Below are positions 4,382 through 6,490 of a DNA stretch of 6,490 nucleotides, one piece after another. The notes under the pieces are model-generated. The model was not told the origin of the DNA. It ran no database searches and saw only the letters and a program-made list of their open reading frames with translations. Position 1 is the stretch's first letter, and the number at the start of each line of letters is the position of its first letter. The stretch spans positions 1 to 6,490 of the forward strand of contig JAJAYH010000208.1 in the NCBI GenBank assembly GCA_026786325.1, written 5' to 3'. The position numbers were made by a program, and so were the translations under genes. Source of the DNA: Alkalinema sp. CAN_BIN05. GTDB taxonomy: Bacteria > Cyanobacteriota > Cyanobacteriia > Leptolyngbyales > Leptolyngbyaceae.

Positions 4382-5230
4382 GTGCTGAAGACGCTTGTTG
4401 CTGATTTCAAGATAATTTTTGATCGAGATCCCGCCGCCCGAAATTGGCTAGAAGTCATTTTCTGCTATCCCGGCTTCCAAGCGCTCCTCATGCATCGGCT
4501 AGCGCATCGCCTGCATCAATTTCGGTTGCCCTTTTTTCCCCGATTGATTTCGCACATTGCGCGATTTCTGACAGGCATTGAGATTCATCCCGGTGCCACG
4601 ATCGGTCACGGAGTTTTTATTGATCATGGCATGGGTGTCGTGATTGGTGAGACGGCTATTATTGGCAACTATGCGCTGATTTATCAAGGCGTAACCCTGG
4701 GTGGGACTGGAAAAGAAGGCGGCAAACGACATCCAACAATCGGTGAAAATGTCGTCGTCGGGACCGGAGCAAAAGTTCTGGGAAATATCGAAATTGGTGA
4801 CAATGTACGGATTGGTGCTGGATCCGTTGTGTTGCGAGATGTGCCGTCGGATTGTACGGTGGTGGGCGTACCGGGGCGCGTTGTTTACCGAGCAGGGGAG
4901 CGGGTTGAGCCGCTAGACCACAACCGCCTGCCTGATTCAGAGGCTCAGGTGATTCGGGCATTGCTCGATCGGATTGAGTCGCTGGAAGATCAAATGAAAG
5001 AAATGCAAGCCCGCAAAGCGATCGAGGTTTGTTATGCGATGGAAGCGGTGCCCTCGGGTGGCATAGAAAGTGACGGGAGTCTTCTGCCGCCGAATGTTGA
5101 CCCGAATGTTGGCCCGAATGTTGGCCCGAATGTTGGCCCGATCGTGGAATGCAGCATTAATCTCACGTCGCCCTGCTGTAATTTGGCAGACAAGGCGATT
5201 AATGAATTTCTAGATGGTGGTGGAATCTAG
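4382..5230 (+). CDS. cysE: Serine O-acetyltransferase
   Basis: The enzyme transfers acetyl from acetyl-CoA to L-serine, giving O-acetylserine for cysteine synthesis in the cytoplasm. A short helical N-terminal domain (1-66) leads to the left-handed beta-helix of hexapeptide repeats (about 67-165). Catalytic residues are visible: Asp81-His82 in FIDHGMG and His117 in KRHPTIG, with the GGTGK loop at 107-111. A predicted coiled coil (about 186-213) and an unusual tail with PNVG repeats follow, ending in DKAINEFLDGGGI. I chose GTG at 4382 because homologues begin MLKTLVADF and GGAG precedes it by 9 bp; the ATG at 4337 would add 15 unlikely residues. The 282 residues are longer than the usual roughly 240-250 for cyanobacterial short-form CysE, due to the tail. 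The ABC gene starts one base after its stop. Confidence 0.92.
   Translation: MLKTLVADFKIIFDRDPAARNWLEVIFCYPGFQALLMHRLAHRLHQFRLPFFPRLISHIARFLTGIEIHPGATIGHGVFIDHGMGVVIGETAIIGNYALIYQGVTLGGTGKEGGKRHPTIGENVVVGTGAKVLGNIEIGDNVRIGAGSVVLRDVPSDCTVVGVPGRVVYRAGERVEPLDHNRLPDSEAQVIRALLDRIESLEDQMKEMQARKAIEVCYAMEAVPSGGIESDGSLLPPNVDPNVGPNVGPNVGPIVECSINLTSPCCNLADKAINEFLDGGGI
5090..5147 (+). repeat. 12-bp in-frame tandem repeat in the cysE tail
   Basis: Four consecutive copies of CCGAATGTTGGC occupy 5090-5137 (the first has GAC at its end), followed by a diverged fifth copy to 5147. Each copy encodes Pro-Asn-Val-Gly or -Asp. Because the unit is a multiple of three, copy number can change without breaking the frame. 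Confidence 0.85.
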
Positions 5231-5231
5231 G

Positions 5232-5978
5232 ATGGGATTGATTGAGCTTCACCATTTGGGATTACGGCTCGGACAACGACTCGATCGCAAGGGTAAGGTT
5301 CTCACGCCGGGAACTCCTATTTTGCGAGATGTCTCTTGGGATATTGGAGCAGGCGATCGGTTGGGGCTTGTGGGCCACGCGGGTTGTGGCAAGACTTCAT
5401 TACTGCGGCTACTCAATCGGCTGATTGATCCCACAGGGGGCAAACTGCTCTGGCAAGGGACTCCCTACGGAGACGTTCCGGTGAGTCATCTTAGGCAAAA
5501 TATTCTCTACGTCGCGCAGGAACCAAAGCTCCTAGGCATGACAGTCGAGGCAGCGATCGTCTACCCGCTTAAATTGCGTGGCATTGAACCCACCCAACTC
5601 AAAACTCGATTGGAGAACTTGTGTCACAGCTTTGAGCTGTCGCAAGAATTACTGCAAAAAAACGAAGTTGAATTATCCCTCGGCCAAAAGCAATGGATTT
5701 CCCTAGCTCGCGCCCTTGCGATCGAACCGATGGTTTTGTTGTTGGATGAACCCACAGCCCCACTCGACCCACGACAATGCGATCGGCTCTACAAAATTTT
5801 AGACCAATTGCCCAAAACAACCCTAGTCATCGCCAGCCACCAGACCGACTGGCTCCAAAGCTTGTGCGATCGGGCTTTAGTTCTCCATCAACGTCACGCT
5901 ACAGAATCGGATGACTGGCCAGCGATCCAACACCAACTTCAGTCATCGAAGCCGTCCCCAGACGATGAGTGGGACTAA
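5232..5978 (+). CDS. ABC transporter ATP-binding protein, FetA/YbbL-like
   Basis: This is a single 248-residue nucleotide-binding domain with no membrane spans of its own. Walker A is GHAGCGKT (48-55) and the Q-loop is at Gln96. The signature is LSLGQ (148-152) where the consensus is LSGGQ. Walker B is MVLLLDEP with catalytic Glu173, the D-loop is APLD, and the switch histidine is His203. The YVAQEPKLLGMTVEAAIVYP stretch and overall size resemble E. coli FetA (YbbL), the ATPase of the FetAB iron exporter, but the substrate is not shown by sequence. The ATG at 5232 is one base after the cysE stop, so the two are almost certainly co-transcribed; GGTGG upstream may serve as ribosome binding site. 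No permease gene lies in the window. The last 80 bp overlap the response regulator on the other strand, and the tail beyond about residue 222 is polar and variable-looking. Confidence 0.86.
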   Translation: MGLIELHHLGLRLGQRLDRKGKVLTPGTPILRDVSWDIGAGDRLGLVGHAGCGKTSLLRLLNRLIDPTGGKLLWQGTPYGDVPVSHLRQNILYVAQEPKLLGMTVEAAIVYPLKLRGIEPTQLKTRLENLCHSFELSQELLQKNEVELSLGQKQWISLARALAIEPMVLLLDEPTAPLDPRQCDRLYKILDQLPKTTLVIASHQTDWLQSLCDRALVLHQRHATESDDWPAIQHQLQSSKPSPDDEWD

Positions 5979-6490
5979 GCCCGCTGCCCGTTAGCCCTTC
6001 CACGGGAGTACGCGGAGTCGTCAGTCCTTCTAGGTTTAGCCGATAGCCGACATTTCGGACGGTTTGAATCAGACCGGGCTGATAGGAATCGGTCTCAACT
6101 TTTTTTCGTAATGAAAGAACGTGGGTATCTACTGTACGAGGATTGTCGATTTCGTCCGGCCATGCGCGGCGCAATAGCTCCGATCGGCTGAGGGGCGCAC
6201 CGTTGGCCTGGGCTAATACGTATAGCAAGCTAAACTCCTGGGGTGTTAGTTCAATTTGTTGATTAAAGAAACGTATTCGGCGATGAACCAAGTCAATTTT
6301 GAGAGTGCCGTAGTCCAGTGCTGCCGGGGGCGTTGAGTTTTTCAGTCGCCGAGTCAGCGCCTCCACTCGTGCTAAAAACTCCTGCATCCCAAAGGGCTTC
6401 GTCAAATAATCATCCGCACCCGATCGTAATCCCTTGACGATTTCAGCCTCCGTTGATTGAGCCGATAGCATCATGACCAATCCCTGACCC
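5899..6490 (-). CDS. OmpR/PhoB-family response regulator, 5' end outside window
   Basis: The frame is open to the window edge at 6490, so the first part of the receiver domain, including the phosphoacceptor Asp, is not visible. The remaining receiver shows the MMLSAQ strand (the conserved Ser/Thr position), EIVKGLRSGADDYLTKPFG with the conserved Lys, and the last helix. A linker leads to a complete OmpR-type winged helix: LTPQEFSLLYVLAQ, LSRSELLRRAWPD, RTVDTHVLSLRKKVE (recognition helix) and TVRNVGYRL. It should act as a phosphorylation-controlled transcription factor with a histidine kinase partner not seen here. After GYRL, where family members normally end within a few residues, 45 more residues rich in G, T, S and P follow. 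This tail overlaps the convergent ABC gene by 80 bp. No specific regulon can be assigned. Confidence 0.9.
   Translation of the reverse strand, partial: GQGLVMMLSAQSTEAEIVKGLRSGADDYLTKPFGMQEFLARVEALTRRLKNSTPPAALDYGTLKIDLVHRRIRFFNQQIELTPQEFSLLYVLAQANGAPLSRSELLRRAWPDEIDNPRTVDTHVLSLRKKVETDSYQPGLIQTVRNVGYRLNLEGLTTPRTPVEGLTGSGLSPTHRLGTASMTEVGVGSLASHPIL

Noticed and set aside
4659..4961. Minus-strand 100-codon frame inside cysE
   Set aside because: It lies fully antisense to the conserved beta-helix coding region, its product has low-complexity composition, and it has no ribosome binding site. It is a shadow frame.
1..6490. CRISPR array, tRNA or rRNA gene
   Set aside because: No regularly spaced direct repeats other than the 12-bp coding repeat in cysE, and no tRNA-like or rRNA-like sequence, were found by reading both strands.

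Overview
The window reads as chromosomal DNA of a cyanobacterium, probably a filamentous or Leptolyngbya-like form. The octamer GCGATCGC (HIP1, for example at 1818-1825) and its core CGATCG recur through nearly every gene. The protein set is also typical of cyanobacteria: a glutaredoxin-type ArsC, ArsH, a short-form CysE with a DKAINEFLDG tail, and a clan-CD/EF-hand peptidase-like protein. These assignments come from motif recognition and no database search was run.

Layout. (1) 1-950 is scarred DNA. An internal, frameshifted piece of an IS256-family transposase (about 2-206) runs directly into the C-terminal part of a caspase/legumain-fold (clan CD) peptidase-like protein with an EF-hand loop (225-950). 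(2) 1064-3290 is an arsenic resistance island: arsR on the minus strand, and divergently aqpS-arsC-arsH on the plus strand with gaps of 19-20 bp. The order arsR/aqpS/arsC/arsH is that of Sinorhizobium meliloti, where an aquaglyceroporin replaces ArsB/Acr3. ArsC would reduce arsenate, AqpS would let arsenite leave down its gradient, ArsH would handle organoarsenicals, and ArsR would sense As(III). A TTGACA promoter and an inverted repeat sit between the divergent genes. (3) 3341-3640 is a broken PD-(D/E)XK-like gene. (4) 3676-3933 holds two hairpins, an unlisted 37-residue single-span membrane protein gene on the minus strand (3780-3893) with a strong ribosome binding site, and a 15-bp palindrome upstream of it. 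(5) 4112-4275 looks like the last piece of an IS200/IS605 element: a short reading frame ending about 15 bp before a right-end-type hairpin and a TCAA terminus. (6) 4382-5978 is a tight pair, cysE (serine acetyltransferase with an unusual tail containing a 12-bp tandem repeat) and an ABC ATPase starting one base after the cysE stop. (7) 5899-6490, minus strand, is an OmpR/PhoB-type response regulator cut by the window edge. Its unusual C-terminal tail overlaps the 3' end of the ABC gene by 80 bp.

The ars island is therefore flanked on both sides by transposase remnants and truncated genes, which fits a region of repeated insertion and deletion. Everything from cysE onward looks like ordinary core genome. 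The least described item is the 37-residue membrane protein. The most unusual system-level feature is channel-based arsenite export, with a rearranged ArsR metal site and no recognisable start codon at the aqpS ribosome binding site.
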